This document shows positions 14,138-21,904 of a DNA stretch of 32,710 nucleotides, one piece after another. Each line of letters opens with the position of its first letter. Within the stretch, counting starts at the first letter, position 1. The notes below the pieces were generated by a model. That model saw nothing but the letters and a program-made list of their open reading frames with translations, did not search any database and had not been told where the DNA came from. The stretch comes from a virus. A program made the translations under genes and the position numbers. The DNA lies in IMG/VR virus record IMGVR_UViG_3300025917_000047, positions 1-32,710 of that record; one strand, written 5' to 3'.

Positions 14138-15492
14138 GCGGCCATCCTTTCAATCAACTCGTCGAACATATTCAACTGACCGGTGTATTTCTTGCCGTCT
14201 AAGATCGCGTCGAGAATCTTCGTCTTCTTCTTAAGGATGGTGACTTGCTTCTCCTCGATGGTGTCCAAGGCCATCAGGTAATGGATCATGACCTTCTTCT
14301 TCTGTCCAATGCGATGAATGCGATCTTCTCCCTGAAGCAAGTCTCCTGGTGTCCATGGAAGGTCCAGTGCCGCCGCGTTGGATGCCGCTGTGAGTGTGAT
14401 ACCTACCCCTGCCGCTCGCCAGTTGCCGAGAAGCAAATCGACTCTTCGGTTGGATTGAAAGCATCTACGAGTCTCCTCTCGTTTCCTTCCAGTCACCCGA
14501 CCGTCGATGATGACGGCGCGATTGCCGAACTTCTGTTTCAAATGATCTATGACGAACGTCCAGCACGTCAACGCAACGAGTTTCTCGCCGGGATGGGATT
14601 CATAGAACTCTTCAATCCAACGCTCGGTCCACACCAGCTTCAACCTTGCTGCGAGTCGTATCAGGTAGCCCATCTTCGCTAGTGCTTCGGCTCGCTTGGC
14701 TCGCACCGCTCTCTGTGGACTGATTCGTCTGAGCCAGAGCAGGAAGTCGTTCTCGGCTTGGTCATACTCTTCATAAGACTTGAGCTTGAAGGGGACCATG
14801 CATCGTGTTTTATTGGGCAGTTCTGCTAGGACATCCTTTTTCAAGCGTCGAATCATGCAAGATCGACGCAAGATCGCGTGGAGCTCTGGCATCCTTACTG
14901 CACCATCGTAGAGCCAGCCCCACCTCGTCCATCTCGGCTTGCAATAGCGCCAAGCATACTCTTCTCTGGAAGGGAACAAATCAGGTTTGATTGCTTTCAG
15001 GATCGTCCACAATTCGATCGGCCGATTGGTGAGGGGAGTGCCGCTGAGGCCCAGCACTGAAGAGGCCTTCTTCGCCAGCTTCAGCGCGGCTTTGGTTCGC
15101 ATGGCACTGGGGTTCTTGATGTAGTGGCACTCATCCAAGATCACGCACTGCGGTTTGGCTTTCATCAAGGACGGCAACCAAGAGCGAAGAATGTCGTAGT
15201 TGACGATGATGATCTCTTCAGGGATGAGTTGGGTTCGCTCACCTCTGTGATGCCCTTCAAGGACTTCGGTTCTCATGCCGAAGTGAAGAGCAGCCTCACT
15301 CTGCCAGACATATTTCACACTCGCCGGCGTGACGATGACGACAGGTCTCCTCTTAGGGATCTTCTTCACCCAGTAGAGTGCCTGGATCGTCTTGCCCAGG
15401 CCCATTTCATCCGCCAGCAGAGTGCGACCTTTGAAGTGGTAGATCTGCTGGACCCCTTCTATCTGAAACGGTCTAAGTTTTGTCTCTTTCAA
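14134..15492 (-). CDS. SNF2-family DNA helicase/translocase
   Basis: 452 residues with all SNF2 motifs. Motif I is DEMGLGKT (28-35); then VIVTPASV; motif II is DECH (120-123); motif III is LGLSGTP; motif V is AAGVGITLTAASN; motif VI is GEDRIHRIGQ. It is a compact single-subunit form without extra domains, as in many phages. It should be an ATP-driven dsDNA translocase, with probable roles in recombination, replication restart or remodelling. A QLNMFDELI tail near the C-terminus resembles a clamp-binding peptide (QLxxF form), which fits a clamp gene in this genome. Confidence 0.92.
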   Translation of the reverse strand: MKETKLRPFQIEGVQQIYHFKGRTLLADEMGLGKTIQALYWVKKIPKRRPVVIVTPASVKYVWQSEAALHFGMRTEVLEGHHRGERTQLIPEEIIIVNYDILRSWLPSLMKAKPQCVILDECHYIKNPSAMRTKAALKLAKKASSVLGLSGTPLTNRPIELWTILKAIKPDLFPSREEYAWRYCKPRWTRWGWLYDGAVRMPELHAILRRSCMIRRLKKDVLAELPNKTRCMVPFKLKSYEEYDQAENDFLLWLRRISPQRAVRAKRAEALAKMGYLIRLAARLKLVWTERWIEEFYESHPGEKLVALTCWTFVIDHLKQKFGNRAVIIDGRVTGRKREETRRCFQSNRRVDLLLGNWRAAGVGITLTAASNAAALDLPWTPGDLLQGEDRIHRIGQKKKVMIHYLMALDTIEEKQVTILKKKTKILDAILDGKKYTGQLNMFDELIERMAA

Positions 15493-15495
15493 TTG

Positions 15496-16032
15496 TCATG
15501 CCCAGGCTGCTTGGAATTTCTCGCAAATCTCTTTGTGGGCCTTGTCGACCCTTTCCTTGGGCTTGCCACCACGCACCAGGATCTCCTTCACTTTGTAAAG
15601 GAACTGACGCGGCGTCATCTTCGAGCCTATCAGCTCGCCTGGTGTCTCGAGCAAGAGCCCGATGATCTCCTTCGCGTCCTCGGACAAGTCATCAATCATG
15701 TCCAGCGTTGGGCTTCGCTCTGGAGCCGCTTCACCGAAGATCTCCTCCTTCACTTCGATGAAGGTGAGCGGATCCGTTGTCCGCTTGGTAATGAGAGTCT
15801 TCAAGTGGCACCATACCCAGGTGTAGGCCCAAGACGAAAACTTCGTTTCTCGGGCAGGGTTGTAATCGTAGCAGGCGCGGACGAAGGCATAGTAAGCCTC
15901 TCGCTTAGCCTCTTCGAAGTCGATTGGGTAGGTGTTTGTGAATTTCCAAGCAAGGTTGTAAAGCATCTTTTCCACCTTGGGAAATTCCTCTTCTGGATTG
16001 ACGGCAGGCATGTGGTTCATATGGTTTTGCAT
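15496..16032 (-). CDS. Sigma-factor region-2-like protein
   Basis: 178 residues from the ATG at 16032. Residues about 20-75 (LYNLAWKF, then YPIDFEEAKREAYYAFVRACYDYNP and KFSSWAYTWVWCHL) match the region 2 core of sigma-70 proteins, which binds the RNA polymerase beta-prime coiled coil and the -10 element. A conserved-looking DLSEDAKEIIGLLLETPGEL helix follows. I see no region 4 in the C-terminal half. A separate region-4-like protein lies at 30333-30578. Its own promoter (TTGCAA...TATACT) lies directly upstream, with almost no leader. It may redirect the host polymerase to phage promoters (inference). Confidence 0.7.
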   Translation of the reverse strand: MQNHMNHMPAVNPEEEFPKVEKMLYNLAWKFTNTYPIDFEEAKREAYYAFVRACYDYNPARETKFSSWAYTWVWCHLKTLITKRTTDPLTFIEVKEEIFGEAAPERSPTLDMIDDLSEDAKEIIGLLLETPGELIGSKMTPRQFLYKVKEILVRGGKPKERVDKAHKEICEKFQAAWA

Positions 16033-16041
16033 GACAGATCG

Positions 16042-16069
16042 AGTATAGTGTGGGCCACTAGGTTTGCAA
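16042..16069 (-). promoter_or_regulatory. Sigma-70-type promoter for the sigma-like gene
   Basis: Minus strand: -35 TTGCAA (16064-16069), 16-bp spacer, -10 TATACT (16042-16047). The start would fall about at the ATG at 16032, giving a leaderless or very short leader mRNA. Confidence 0.6.
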
Positions 16070-16078
16070 GTGTTTCTT

Positions 16079-16651
16079 TTAAGCGAGACGGAAGACGTTC
16101 CACCCGTATTGCCTACCGTGTCGGAAGCTGATACCCGCTGCGGTGAGTCGTTTCTTGATCTCTTCGGCAAGGATGTCGTCGAGGTTGTGAGCCTTGGTTC
16201 CCCACTCCTTATGGAGTTTGATGTATTCATCCTTGCCTGCATCATCTTTGGGGAAGTTGATGCGTTTTGGTGCTTTACCGGCAAGGACGTCCTGACGCGC
16301 TTCGACCATCACGTAGGAGGGACTCATCTCAACCTTCTCTCCAAAGCTGATTGACGATCCTTCGTAGACGTGAACCGACGGGCTGTCTTTGAATAATGCC
16401 TGCGCTTGAGCGACGATCTTCGCTCTCTTCTCTGGCCCGGTCTCAGCTGTGGTTCCTGTTTCGAGGAGTTCGTAGTTCAGCTCTACTTTGACAAGCCGGA
16501 GATACCTGAATTCCTTCTTGGCTTTTTCGTAGGCGACTTTGGCATCTTGAAGGTTGGGATATCCCAGCATACCAAGCCGATACCAGGTGGTCTTGTCTCC
16601 ACTGTGGTGAACCTCGAATCTCTTCTTAGTCCATGTTTTCTCTTCTTTCAT
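16079..16651 (-). CDS. Hypothetical phage protein
   Basis: 190 residues. AAGGA precedes the ATG by about 9 bases. The N-terminal 60 residues alternate strands and helix (RFEVHHSGDKTTWYRLG, then a DAKVAYEKAKKEFRYLRLVK segment typical of phage 'measured-data' domains of unknown role). The middle is helical, and the C-terminus is basic and aromatic (HGRQYGWNVFRLA). No catalytic motif recognised. Last gene of the operon driven by promoter cassette B. Confidence 0.75.
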   Translation of the reverse strand: MKEEKTWTKKRFEVHHSGDKTTWYRLGMLGYPNLQDAKVAYEKAKKEFRYLRLVKVELNYELLETGTTAETGPEKRAKIVAQAQALFKDSPSVHVYEGSSISFGEKVEMSPSYVMVEARQDVLAGKAPKRINFPKDDAGKDEYIKLHKEWGTKAHNLDDILAEEIKKRLTAAGISFRHGRQYGWNVFRLA

Positions 16652-16928
16652 CGTTTTTCCTTTTGGTTCTTCCGCAGAGTATTTGAATCATTCCCACTAC
16701 ACGTCGAGGCCTCTGTGGGCTCGCCTTCAACGTAAATTCTTTGTGACCTTTCATCAACACAATCGTCTCGGTGATGATATATTCTTTCATCCCATTTGAT
16801 CCGAGCGGGCGATCCGGCTCGGTGATCTCTCTCGTGCCGAGCATCGCTCCCGTCACCGCGTCCATCAGGTCTTCCCTAAATCCTAAGACCTCGAACGGGC
16901 AGTCGTCCGGGTTGAAGAAAGGGTTCAT
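16626..16928 (-). CDS. Hypothetical protein
   Basis: 100 residues. A FREDLMDAVTGAMLGTRE segment followed by a beta-rich KEYIITETIVLMKGHKEFTL part and a basic tail with CGRTKRKNDERR. Overlaps both neighbours (26 bp at the downstream end). Function unknown. Confidence 0.7.
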   Translation of the reverse strand: MNPFFNPDDCPFEVLGFREDLMDAVTGAMLGTREITEPDRPLGSNGMKEYIITETIVLMKGHKEFTLKASPQRPRRVVGMIQILCGRTKRKNDERRENMD

Positions 16929-17146
16929 CTATATTCCTTTCCTTCCAACCACGGCAGGCTTTGAAGCCAAGCACTCAGTTGGTGACCATCCTCAATTCCA
17001 CGACGGCGAGGATTCCAAGATCCGGTGAGCTTGTAACCGAGGGTTTTTTGACAGAAGGCTGAATGGGTTCGGTAAAGAGCCCCCTTCACCTTCACTACGC
17101 ACTCGTAGGAACCGTATAGCTTCCAAATTCGTTCTCCTGTTTTCAT
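16925..17146 (-). CDS. Hypothetical basic protein
   Basis: 73 residues from the ATG at 17146 (ATGA overlap with the upstream stop). Strongly basic, with aromatic residues (RIWKLYGSYECVVKVKGALY, then GYKLTGSWNPRRRG). No known motif. Function unknown. Confidence 0.65.
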   Translation of the reverse strand: MKTGERIWKLYGSYECVVKVKGALYRTHSAFCQKTLGYKLTGSWNPRRRGIEDGHQLSAWLQSLPWLEGKEYR

Positions 17147-17370
17147 CGAGTGATGTGGCCGCTGCGGATGGCTCCGGCGATGGGCCCCTTCCACCGTGTT
17201 GTTTTGACGAACGCCAACCCTCGTGTGTCTTCATCAACGTCATTTTCTTTCAGCCACATGGAAACCGCATTGTATTCTTGCTTGCGAGCTTCTGCTAGGC
17301 TGCGGGCTGTGACGTCGAACTGGACTGTCGTGTAACCCACCGCGTGGACGGTGATTGTGTAGATGTTCAT
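17143..17370 (-). CDS. Small hypothetical protein
   Basis: 75 residues from the ATG at 17370, overlapping the previous stop (ATGA). An N-terminal beta hairpin (NIYTITVHAVGYTTVQFDV) leads into an ARSLAEARKQEYNAVSMWL helix, a strand-strand-helix pattern seen in small phage proteins. Function unknown. Confidence 0.7.
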   Translation of the reverse strand: MNIYTITVHAVGYTTVQFDVTARSLAEARKQEYNAVSMWLKENDVDEDTRGLAFVKTTRWKGPIAGAIRSGHITR

Positions 17371-17807
17371 ACCTTCTTCGTCCTTCCCTTGATCGGTTTT
17401 TCCTTCCTGAACTGTTTCGTGCAAGGGTGGAAGATGCCGACCTTCTCGGCGAGCTTGACGATTTCCTTCTCCAGGAGGTCGGTGCAATGAGCGCAATACC
17501 CGTTTCGCTTGCGCCACTTCCACAGCCGGTAGAGTGCGTCGAACTTCGCTTGTCGCTCTTGGCACTCGAGCCCCTTGAAGCATCCCTCTACGACGCTGCT
17601 TCGTGGGTAGTAGATTTGGGTGTAGCCGCGAGCGTGCATCTCGGCGAAGGCTTCGTCGCTGTTCTTGAACTCTTTCCCGTAAATTTCACCTTCGTAGTGC
17701 TTTCCGTTGATGACTCTGAACGGACCGGCGACAGCTTTGGTTCCGTCGCTTGTGGTTCCGGCGCACCAGTCCTTCCAGGTGCAAGTGGTTTGTCGATTCT
17801 TTGGCAT
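17367..17807 (-). CDS. Cys-rich hypothetical protein
   Basis: 146 residues, first gene after promoter cassette B. Cysteines at CTWKDWC near the N-terminus, CFKGLEC in the middle and CAHC near residue 107 suggest a metal site. The rest is basic and helical (FDALYRLWKWRKRNG). The leader holds AAACGAC about 16 bases before the start and no clear Shine-Dalgarno. Function unknown. Confidence 0.7.
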   Translation of the reverse strand: MPKNRQTTCTWKDWCAGTTSDGTKAVAGPFRVINGKHYEGEIYGKEFKNSDEAFAEMHARGYTQIYYPRSSVVEGCFKGLECQERQAKFDALYRLWKWRKRNGYCAHCTDLLEKEIVKLAEKVGIFHPCTKQFRKEKPIKGRTKKV

Positions 17808-17834
17808 ATCTTTTCTTTTCTATGTCGTTTTGTT

Positions 17835-17876
17835 TTGCATGTTTGCAACTGACTTTTATGAGCAAGATTCATGCCG
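17835..17876 (-). promoter_or_regulatory. Promoter cassette B (-24/-12-like element plus TTGCA palindrome)
   Basis: CGGCATGAATCTTGCT on the minus strand (17861-17876); predicted start near 17850. Palindrome TTGCAAACATGCAA at 17835-17848, about +2 to +15. It drives five genes down to 16079. Confidence 0.6.
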
Positions 17877-18088
17877 ATTTCATTCAGCGTAAGAAGCATT
17901 GAGAGTCAATGAGTGTCGCTCACCGTCTCGTTTGCAGATATAATAATGCAACGTGGACGCATTGCAAAGTGTAGCACATGAAGATAATAGTCTTGGAGAT
18001 GACGGGTCTCGGTATCACACCTGTCATCCTCCGGGTTGGGCCCGGGAAGGGGTTTTGCATAACTTGACCTTCCCGGGCCTATTCCTTT
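17877..18088 (+). promoter_or_regulatory. Intergenic control region upstream of the primase
   Basis: 212 bp between divergent genes. It contains TTGCA...TGCAA half-sites near 17935-17955, and TTGCAA (near 17965) followed by AGATAATAG as a possible plus-strand promoter. A perfect 12-bp hairpin, GGCCCGGGAAGG with a 17-base loop (18039-18050 and 18068-18079), ends 9 bases before the primase ATG. No Shine-Dalgarno is visible between hairpin and ATG. Confidence 0.55.
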
Positions 18089-18958
18089 ATGACAATTGAA
18101 GAGATTCTAGACGACTTAGGCATCAGCCATCTCAAATCTGGTCATCATCATGCGAGACCTGGTTGGTTACAGATCCAGCGATGTCCCTTCTGCTTGAGCA
18201 CGAATTACCACCTAGGTTGGAATCTCCAGACGAAGTGGTGTAATTGCTGGCGCTGCGGAGGTCACTCGGCTTGGCAGACCTTAGAGGCCTTGGGCATTCC
18301 ACGTCAGATTGCGTTCTCTCTACTTGCACAGTATAAGCACGCAGGACCAGCAATCAAACGCGAGAGAACGCGAATCTCAACGCAGGAACCTGCCGGGATC
18401 GTGCCGATCGGCGGTCCGCACAAGAGATATTTGCGTTCTCGTGGGTTGGATCCTGAAGAGATCTCTCAGGTGTGGGGAGTAAGAGGAATCGCGCTCGCAG
18501 CGAAACTATCTTGGAGACTTTTCATCCCTATCACCTATCGTGGGGTTCTTGTCAGCTGGACGACTCGGGCGATAGGTAATCGTGTCTCGTTGAGATACAT
18601 CTCGGCTCCCGCAGAGATGGCACAGAATCCAAAAGATTTCATCTACGGCCTAGACTACTGCACTCACACCATCGTCGTCGTAGAGGGCCCGGTTGATGTC
18701 TGGAAGATAGGGCCGGGAGCGGGAGCTCTTTTAGGGACTACCTTCACCACGGCGCAGGTAAAGCAGCTCGCTCAGATCCCTCGGAGATTCATCTGCTTCG
18801 ACTCATCGAAGGAAGCACAAAGCAAGGCACGCGAGCTGTGTGAACAACTCGCGTGCTTCCCAGGAGAAACGACTAACCTGGTTATCTCTGCGAAGGATCC
18901 TGGTGAGGCTTCTGAGGCTGAACTGAAGGAGATTCGGCACGTTGCATGCCTCGTCTGA
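18089..18958 (+). CDS. DNA primase (zinc-binding plus TOPRIM)
   Basis: 289 residues. The N-terminal zinc ribbon has CPFC (Cys32, Cys35) and CNCWRC (Cys51-56). The TOPRIM core has VVVEGPVDVW (Glu199, Asp203) and FICFDSS (Asp238), which bind metal for primer synthesis. It is short for a DnaG primase and has no helicase domain, which fits the separate DnaB-like helicase at 4501-5898. It is a lone plus-strand gene between minus-strand operons. Its 3' end overlaps, tail to tail, the gene at 18882-19184. The start is close to a strong hairpin without a visible ribosome site. Confidence 0.88.
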   Translation: MTIEEILDDLGISHLKSGHHHARPGWLQIQRCPFCLSTNYHLGWNLQTKWCNCWRCGGHSAWQTLEALGIPRQIAFSLLAQYKHAGPAIKRERTRISTQEPAGIVPIGGPHKRYLRSRGLDPEEISQVWGVRGIALAAKLSWRLFIPITYRGVLVSWTTRAIGNRVSLRYISAPAEMAQNPKDFIYGLDYCTHTIVVVEGPVDVWKIGPGAGALLGTTFTTAQVKQLAQIPRRFICFDSSKEAQSKARELCEQLACFPGETTNLVISAKDPGEASEAELKEIRHVACLV

Positions 18959-19184
18959 AGAAATCTTTCTCTTGGATGATCTGAACGGGCGGCACAGGTT
19001 CGTTCTCGCGCGGTAGAGAATGGATGACGATAGACTGTGGCAGCCCCTCCAAGTGGTAGGCTGTGTCTTGTCTCGCGGAGAATTCTTTCCCGTCTTTGGC
19101 GACAATGGCCTCTACCACACCTTCCCACTTGACGAATTCATACTCGTGAAACTCTAGCGTGTCGAAGAATTGTTTCGATGTCAT
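18882..19184 (-). CDS. Hypothetical protein, convergent with the primase
   Basis: 100 residues. Starts MTSKQFFDTLEFHEYEFVKW on an ATGA overlap with the upstream gene, with beta-rich VVEAIVAKDGKEFSARQD next. The last ~25 residues are encoded antisense to the primase 3' end (77-bp overlap) and are Gln/Pro/Ser-rich, which suggests a read-through extension rather than a folded domain. Function unknown. Confidence 0.65.
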   Translation of the reverse strand: MTSKQFFDTLEFHEYEFVKWEGVVEAIVAKDGKEFSARQDTAYHLEGLPQSIVIHSLPRENEPVPPVQIIQEKDFFRRGMQRAESPSVQPQKPHQDPSQR

Positions 19185-19561
19185 AAGTCCTTTTCTATCT
19201 CTGCGTAGTAGGCCTCTTCATTGCCTTCCTCGATGAATTGATTGAGGTTTTCAAGGAGGATGGAGCGCAAAGCCCAGCCTAGGGAGGCATAGGTATCTCC
19301 AATTCTCTTCTCGTCCATGCTTGGGGGTTCATCGCGGTTGCCTGGGTATTGGACCCAAAGGAATGCTTCGAACCATTTCTCTCCCTTGTCTTCGACGACG
19401 TAGAATGTCTCGATCAGTTTCCCTTCCTTGTCCAGCGGGCCGATGTCCCACCAGGTGTGGAGTTCATTTGACTCTTTCTCGTTCTTCCTCACCTTGAACG
19501 AGCCGAGCTTGTGGTGCTCTGAGAGCCTCTCAAACAGAGCAATTTCAGTTTCTTGTTTCAT
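19181..19561 (-). CDS. Hypothetical protein
   Basis: 126 residues from the ATG at 19561 (ATGA overlap). Helical start (EIALFERLSEHHKLGSF), a middle LHTWWDIGPLDKEGKLIETF beta hairpin, and an acidic helical end (LENLNQFIEEGNEEAYYAEI). No motif recognised. Third gene in the operon led by promoter cassette C. Confidence 0.7.
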   Translation of the reverse strand: MKQETEIALFERLSEHHKLGSFKVRKNEKESNELHTWWDIGPLDKEGKLIETFYVVEDKGEKWFEAFLWVQYPGNRDEPPSMDEKRIGDTYASLGWALRSILLENLNQFIEEGNEEAYYAEIEKDL

Positions 19562-20319
19562 GATTTCACCTGCTTGAGGTTGATCTTTTTCCCTTCTTGG
19601 TGCCCGTAGCTCACAGCCTCCCAACTCATCTGCACCCTGCGAGCTTTCTTTTCCTTTCCTTCTTCTTTCTTCTTCGCCTCCAACTCCTCGCGCTTCTTTA
19701 TAGCTGGGAACATCTCGTGCATCGCAGCCTGGACAACCTCTTCTTTCTTCCTGACTACCATTGCGAGGGTCTGCTGCTCTTCGGGTTTGAACTTTTCCCT
19801 TTCTCGCCTGTTCGCTTCGATGATGCCCCAATGGATTCCGCGGTAGCATCCGTTGGTATGGGCGGCGCAGTATGTTAGCGTGCCAGCCGATACGGCGCGT
19901 GACAGCGTAGCAGGGAACACCTTCTCAAGGAAAGGATAAATCGCGCAAGCAATGGCAACGTCTAATGCTTCGCCGATGATGTGAATCGCACTGATGACCT
20001 TCCCGCCGTTGTAGTCACTGCATTCTGAGATGATAACCTTCACCTCGAAGACTTCTTGGAGAACGGCGAAGACCCAGTAGTGGTAGGGTTGCTTGTATTT
20101 CGATCGTGTCTTCAGTGTTGAGTTCTTCTCAACTTGGATCCCACCTTCTACCTTGGTGTCCGGGTTCAGGTTCACCGAGGCGAGGTCGATGCTGTGACGC
20201 ATTGCCATCTCTCGCGCTTTGGCCATCGCGGCCTCAACCTCACCAGGCTGTGCGGCCCGGTCGGTCGCCAGCCTGAGAATCTTTGTCAGCTTCTCTATGA
20301 TTTCGTCAGATACTTTCAT
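19558..20319 (-). CDS. DUF2786-containing phage protein
   Basis: 253 residues from the ATG at 20319. The first ~50 residues match the DUF2786 pattern (EKLTKILRLATDRAAQPGEV then AMAKAREMAMRHSIDL). A central domain contains YHYWVFAVLQEVFEVKVII and HIIGEALDVAIACAIYPFLE, and the C-terminus is a Lys/Glu-rich helix. DUF2786 proteins are common in phages and bacteria and have no settled function. The leader contains AGATAATA, AAAGGA and AAACGAC before the start. Confidence 0.8.
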   Translation of the reverse strand: MKVSDEIIEKLTKILRLATDRAAQPGEVEAAMAKAREMAMRHSIDLASVNLNPDTKVEGGIQVEKNSTLKTRSKYKQPYHYWVFAVLQEVFEVKVIISECSDYNGGKVISAIHIIGEALDVAIACAIYPFLEKVFPATLSRAVSAGTLTYCAAHTNGCYRGIHWGIIEANRREREKFKPEEQQTLAMVVRKKEEVVQAAMHEMFPAIKKREELEAKKKEEGKEKKARRVQMSWEAVSYGHQEGKKINLKQVKS

Positions 20320-20342
20320 TGTCGTTTTCCTTTCTGTATTAT

Positions 20343-20816
20343 CTACCAACGGACTCTCAATCCGGCCTTTCTCAGGAGTCTGTCTTTCAGCTTGTTGGCT
20401 TGGGCCCGGTAGGCGCAAGCCGCGCTGATGTTCTCGAAGCCCATTCGCTTCACGATTCGCCTCATGGCTTTGCGTCCATCCCATTGGTTGACACAAATCA
20501 CGTGGTAGGCTTTCTTCAGGAGTGGGAAGGCCTCTCTCACCTTCGCATCGATCTTCGCTCGCTTGTCACGGTTCCGTATCCACTCCTCCTGCTGCCGCTT
20601 GAGTGTTGCAGGTGAGGGAGTGTGAGTGATTCCATACTTCTCTTCGATCTGCTGCTTGATGCGAGTCATGTGACAGCGGGCGTCAGTCACCGTATATCCT
20701 GAGTAACCATCAGGACCTTGGAATGGATGATCGTCTCCTCCGGCCCAGCCTCTCACGTATCGCCGGTCTCGGGCGATCTTGGCGAGAGTCTTCTGGTCTT
20801 CGTAATCCATTTTCAT
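20343..20816 (-). CDS. Hypothetical basic helical protein
   Basis: 157 residues from the ATG at 20816 (ATGA overlap). Rich in Arg and Lys. A GGDDHPFQGPDGYSGYTVTD segment is followed by long basic helices. Only two or three cysteines and no metal motif. It could bind nucleic acid, but that is a composition-based guess. Confidence 0.7.
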   Translation of the reverse strand: MKMDYEDQKTLAKIARDRRYVRGWAGGDDHPFQGPDGYSGYTVTDARCHMTRIKQQIEEKYGITHTPSPATLKRQQEEWIRNRDKRAKIDAKVREAFPLLKKAYHVICVNQWDGRKAMRRIVKRMGFENISAACAYRAQANKLKDRLLRKAGLRVRW

Positions 20817-21424
20817 GTGACTTTGTAGACGGGTTTGAGCAGCCGCAGCCAACCGTTCAAGTGCCAGCGTAGCATGTAGGATTGAGCTTCCTTCTTCGCA
20901 ATCATCGTGGCGTTATGTGCCACGTTTGTGGATGTGGGCCGGTCCTCATTGTTGAGTAGGGCATCTGTTAGTCTCTCGGCAATCTCGGACAAGATATCTA
21001 CCAGTCTCAAGCTAGGCTGGATGTTTTGACCTTCTTGACCTTCTTCGCTGAGCAGGTAGAGAATGCTGTCAAGGATTTCTCGCTTGCAGGCATTTATCAT
21101 GTCTTTCTCGGCCCACTCGAAGTAGTTGGCGGGGCGTGCCATGAACTCGACTTGACGTTCAATCAATTCTTCGTGCAGACCGAACCAGGTCCTGCCGATG
21201 TCTCTCATGACGTATTGGATTTTCGAGGCTTCTTCACCTTCTTCGGTCAAGGGCCAGTTGGAGAGGATTCTCGCCTTCTCCATCAATTCGCTCACTTCCT
21301 TCACGCATCTCTCTCTTCGTTCGAGTTTGCGCTGGGCCTCTGCTGCGGCGCGTTCCTTGGCGCGGGCTTGAGCATTGGCATTTTCAGTTGCCTGCTCTTG
21401 CGGTGTTAATTTTCGTCGTCTCAT
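20813..21424 (-). CDS. Hypothetical helical protein, first gene after cassette C
   Basis: 203 residues from the ATG at 21424. The N-terminus is basic and Ala/Gln/Arg-rich (QEQATENANAQARAKERAAA), predicted as one long helix. The rest is helical with acidic stretches. No family recognised. The leader carries AAACGACA immediately before the start and lies 43 bases from the predicted transcript start. Confidence 0.7.
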   Translation of the reverse strand: MRRRKLTPQEQATENANAQARAKERAAAEAQRKLERRERCVKEVSELMEKARILSNWPLTEEGEEASKIQYVMRDIGRTWFGLHEELIERQVEFMARPANYFEWAEKDMINACKREILDSILYLLSEEGQEGQNIQPSLRLVDILSEIAERLTDALLNNEDRPTSTNVAHNATMIAKKEAQSYMLRWHLNGWLRLLKPVYKVT

Positions 21425-21449
21425 TTGTCGTTTCTTTCTGTTTTTCGCC

Positions 21450-21493
21450 TTGCATAATTGCAAAGCTAGTTTGTATGAGCAAGATTCATGCCG
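21450..21493 (-). promoter_or_regulatory. Promoter cassette C (-24/-12-like element plus TTGCA palindrome)
   Basis: CGGCATGAATCTTGCT (minus strand, 21478-21493); predicted start near 21467; palindrome TTGCAATTATGCAA at 21450-21463. Upstream, 21500-21580 holds several more TTGC/GCAA half-sites, including TTGCGGTTTTGCAA. Drives the 18.9-21.4 kb operon. Confidence 0.6.
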
Positions 21494-21580
21494 AACGTGT
21501 TTTATTGCGGTTTTGCAAATGAATTCATTGGTGGTGTTTGCAACCGCAATGTTTTGCACTGCGGTTGCAAAACAGGTTGA

Positions 21581-21820
21581 CTACTTCACAAGGTCTCGGC
21601 AGAAGTTGATCTCGTCCACCACCCCCTGCTCGCTGTCACTCTCCATTGCATTGCAATTAAGCCATTGCCTTGCCTCTTTGAGGTCCTTGCAGGTTCCACC
21701 GAGGTTTGACGCGCTGATCATCGCCAGCTCTGCATAGCGAGGATCTGTTGCGGCACGGTGGAACAAGTCACCAATTGATGTGACTTTTGGTATGAGCACT
21801 TTCTTCGTCTTGGTCTTCAT
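21581..21820 (-). CDS. Hypothetical small protein
   Basis: 79 residues. Lys-rich N-terminus (MKTKTKKVLIPKV), then helices (SIGDLFHRAATDPRYAELAM, KDLKEARQWLNCN). Last gene of the operon from cassette D. Function unknown. Confidence 0.7.
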   Translation of the reverse strand: MKTKTKKVLIPKVTSIGDLFHRAATDPRYAELAMISASNLGGTCKDLKEARQWLNCNAMESDSEQGVVDEINFCRDLVK

Positions 21821-21857
21821 GTCTTTCTTGGTTTGTTACAGGCTAATCCCTGCCTAC

Positions 21858-21893
21858 TGCGGCGCCGGAAACGACAAAGGAACCAGCGCCGCA
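21858..21893. other. GC-rich intergenic hairpin
   Basis: TGCGGCGC (21858-21865) pairs with GCGCCGCA (21886-21893) across a 20-base loop, with extra pairing just outside. It lies in the 84-bp gap between two minus-strand genes. Without a U run it may slow or process the transcript rather than end it. Confidence 0.5.
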
Positions 21894-21904
21894 GGCGGCA
21901 TCGA

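Noticed and set aside
15124-16131. A 335-residue plus-strand reading frame
   Set aside because: It lies antisense to the SNF2 and sigma-like genes, which have clear family motifs; its product has no recognisable pattern.
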